DNA of 30,101 nucleotides from Coriobacteriia bacterium (lineage in GTDB: Bacteria; Actinomycetota; Coriobacteriia; Anaerosomatales; Anaerosomataceae). Below, piece by piece: positions 29,446 to 30,101 of the stretch. Position 1 is the first letter of the stretch; every line of letters starts with the position of its first letter. A program made the position numbers and the translations under genes. The stretch spans positions 1 through 30,101 of the forward strand of contig JAFGUS010000038.1 in assembly GCA_016938395.1 (NCBI GenBank). The letters are read 5' to 3'. The notes below the pieces were generated by a model, which was not told where the DNA came from, searched no databases, and saw only the letters and a program-made list of their open reading frames with translations.

Positions 29446-30101
29446 GTGCCAGATCAGGTACGCGTGAGATTCGCGCCCAGCCCGACCGGGGCTCTGCATA
29501 TCGGAGGCGCTCGCACCGCGATCTACAACTGGGCGTTCGCCCGACACGCGGGGGGCGTCTTCGTGCTGCGCATCGACGACACCGACGCGGAGCGCTCAAC
29601 AGAGGAGAACACCGGCCAGATCTTCCGCTCGTTGCGCTGGCTGGGCCTTGACTGGGATGAAGGCCCGGAGGCGGGTGGCGACCACGGACCGTACTTCCAG
29701 ACCCAGCGCGCCGACCGCCACTCCGCCGCCCTGGAGCTGATGAAGGCGAACGGCACGGCGTACCCATGCTTCTGCAGCGCCGAAGATCTCGAAGCCAAGC
29801 GCGCCGCAGCCCGGGTCGGCGCCGGGTCCGCCGGCTACGACCGGACCTGTCGCGGTATCGACCCCGCAACTGCACGCGCGCGCTGTAGCGCAGGCGAGCC
29901 ACACGTGTGGCGCCTTGCGGTGCCCGAGGACCGCGGCGACATCGTCGTCGACGATGCCGTGCGCGGCGAGACCGTCTTCCCGGCCTCGGCGATGGACGAT
30001 TTCGTCCTCGTGCGCAGCGACGGCACCCCGACGTACAACTTCGCGACCGTCGTCGACGATGCCGACATGGACATCACCCACGTCATCCGAGGCGACGACC
30101 A
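29446..30101 (+). CDS. gltX: glutamyl-tRNA synthetase, N-terminal part (runs off window)
   Basis: This enzyme charges tRNA with glutamate. The first 218 codons are visible. The class I signature appears as FAPSPTGALHIGGARTA near the N-terminus (HIGG replaces HIGH, normal for GluRS), and IDDTDAERSTEEN follows. A CFC pair near residue 98-100 with a YDRTC further on is the zinc-site region of GluRS. The KMSKS loop lies beyond the window. The start chosen is GTG 29446-29448, with GAGAGGAG 4 nt upstream. An in-frame GTG at 29422, overlapping the psiE-like stop, would add eight residues and cannot be excluded. The enzyme may also charge tRNA-Gln if no glutaminyl-tRNA synthetase exists; this cannot be judged here. 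Confidence 0.95.
   Translation, partial: MPDQVRVRFAPSPTGALHIGGARTAIYNWAFARHAGGVFVLRIDDTDAERSTEENTGQIFRSLRWLGLDWDEGPEAGGDHGPYFQTQRADRHSAALELMKANGTAYPCFCSAEDLEAKRAAARVGAGSAGYDRTCRGIDPATARARCSAGEPHVWRLAVPEDRGDIVVDDAVRGETVFPASAMDDFVLVRSDGTPTYNFATVVDDADMDITHVIRGDD

Noticed and set aside
29446..30101. HIGG instead of HIGH in GluRS as a possible defect
   Set aside because: HIGG is normal for this family.
1..30101. CRISPR arrays, insertion sequences, tRNA or rRNA genes, toxin-antitoxin or defence genes
   Set aside because: Reading both strands showed no spaced direct repeats, transposase motifs, tRNA-like cloverleaf or recognised defence domains.

Overview
The window is a gene-dense, high-GC bacterial chromosome segment made almost entirely of housekeeping genes. 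I see no insertion sequence, prophage, CRISPR array, tRNA or rRNA. The gene content points to the Actinomycetota, most likely a deep-branching, probably anaerobic, Coriobacteriia-like lineage. The reasons are the high GC, a SepIVA/DivIVA-like coiled-coil gene just upstream of yceD-rpmF, the zinc (four-cysteine) forms of L28 and L32, a FabK-type enoyl reductase, an ADP-forming acyl-CoA synthetase and a class II (GlpX) fructose bisphosphatase. The lineage is an inference and no marker in the window proves it.

Left half (1-14875, all on the minus strand, so read from right to left): a collinear run of fifteen complete genes plus one partial gene. The order is asp23 - fakA - fakB (degV) - recG - rsmD - coaD - SepIVA-like - yceD - rpmF - acyl-CoA synthetase (ADP-forming) - DRTGG-domain P-loop protein - plsX - fabH - fabK - fabD - fabG (cut by the window edge). 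Most junctions are short or overlap by ATGA/GTGA. Fatty-acid metabolism dominates. FakA/FakB make acyl-phosphate from free fatty acids, PlsX exchanges acyl groups between ACP and phosphate, and FabH/K/D/G belong to type II synthesis. The CoA-ligase/DRTGG pair sits between rpmF and plsX and may tie acetyl-CoA/acetate balance to lipid synthesis. A likely internal promoter lies in front of rpmF, and a stable hairpin follows it.

Middle (14876-21270): rpmB is transcribed divergently from asp23 and converges on an HD-GYP gene. On the minus strand there is a PASTA protein carrying a degenerate (apparently metal-less) amidase domain, an intact M23 peptidase with coiled coil, then a TPP riboswitch followed by thiT, thiamine pyrophosphokinase and a two-GAF HD-GYP protein with eroded catalytic residues. 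An FmdB-type zinc-ribbon gene is divergent from the PASTA gene.

Right (21279-30101): glpX, rsmB, fmt, def, priA and metK lie on the minus strand (transcribed metK first). This is the usual translation-initiation/replication-restart cluster, headed by a SAM-I riboswitch with a recognisable intrinsic terminator. Back-to-back with the metK promoter, and sharing its -35 region, is a plus-strand promoter for a PsiE-like membrane protein followed by gltX (truncated by the window edge).

No clearly new defence or mobile system is visible. The most unusual items are the PASTA-tethered pseudo-amidase with a possibly leaderless mRNA, the HD-GYP protein missing signature residues, the CoA-ligase/DRTGG pair inside the lipid operon, and a recurring promoter style (TTGCC-type -35, often with an extended TGC -10). 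All coordinates and motif readings were made by eye; no alignment or folding program was run.
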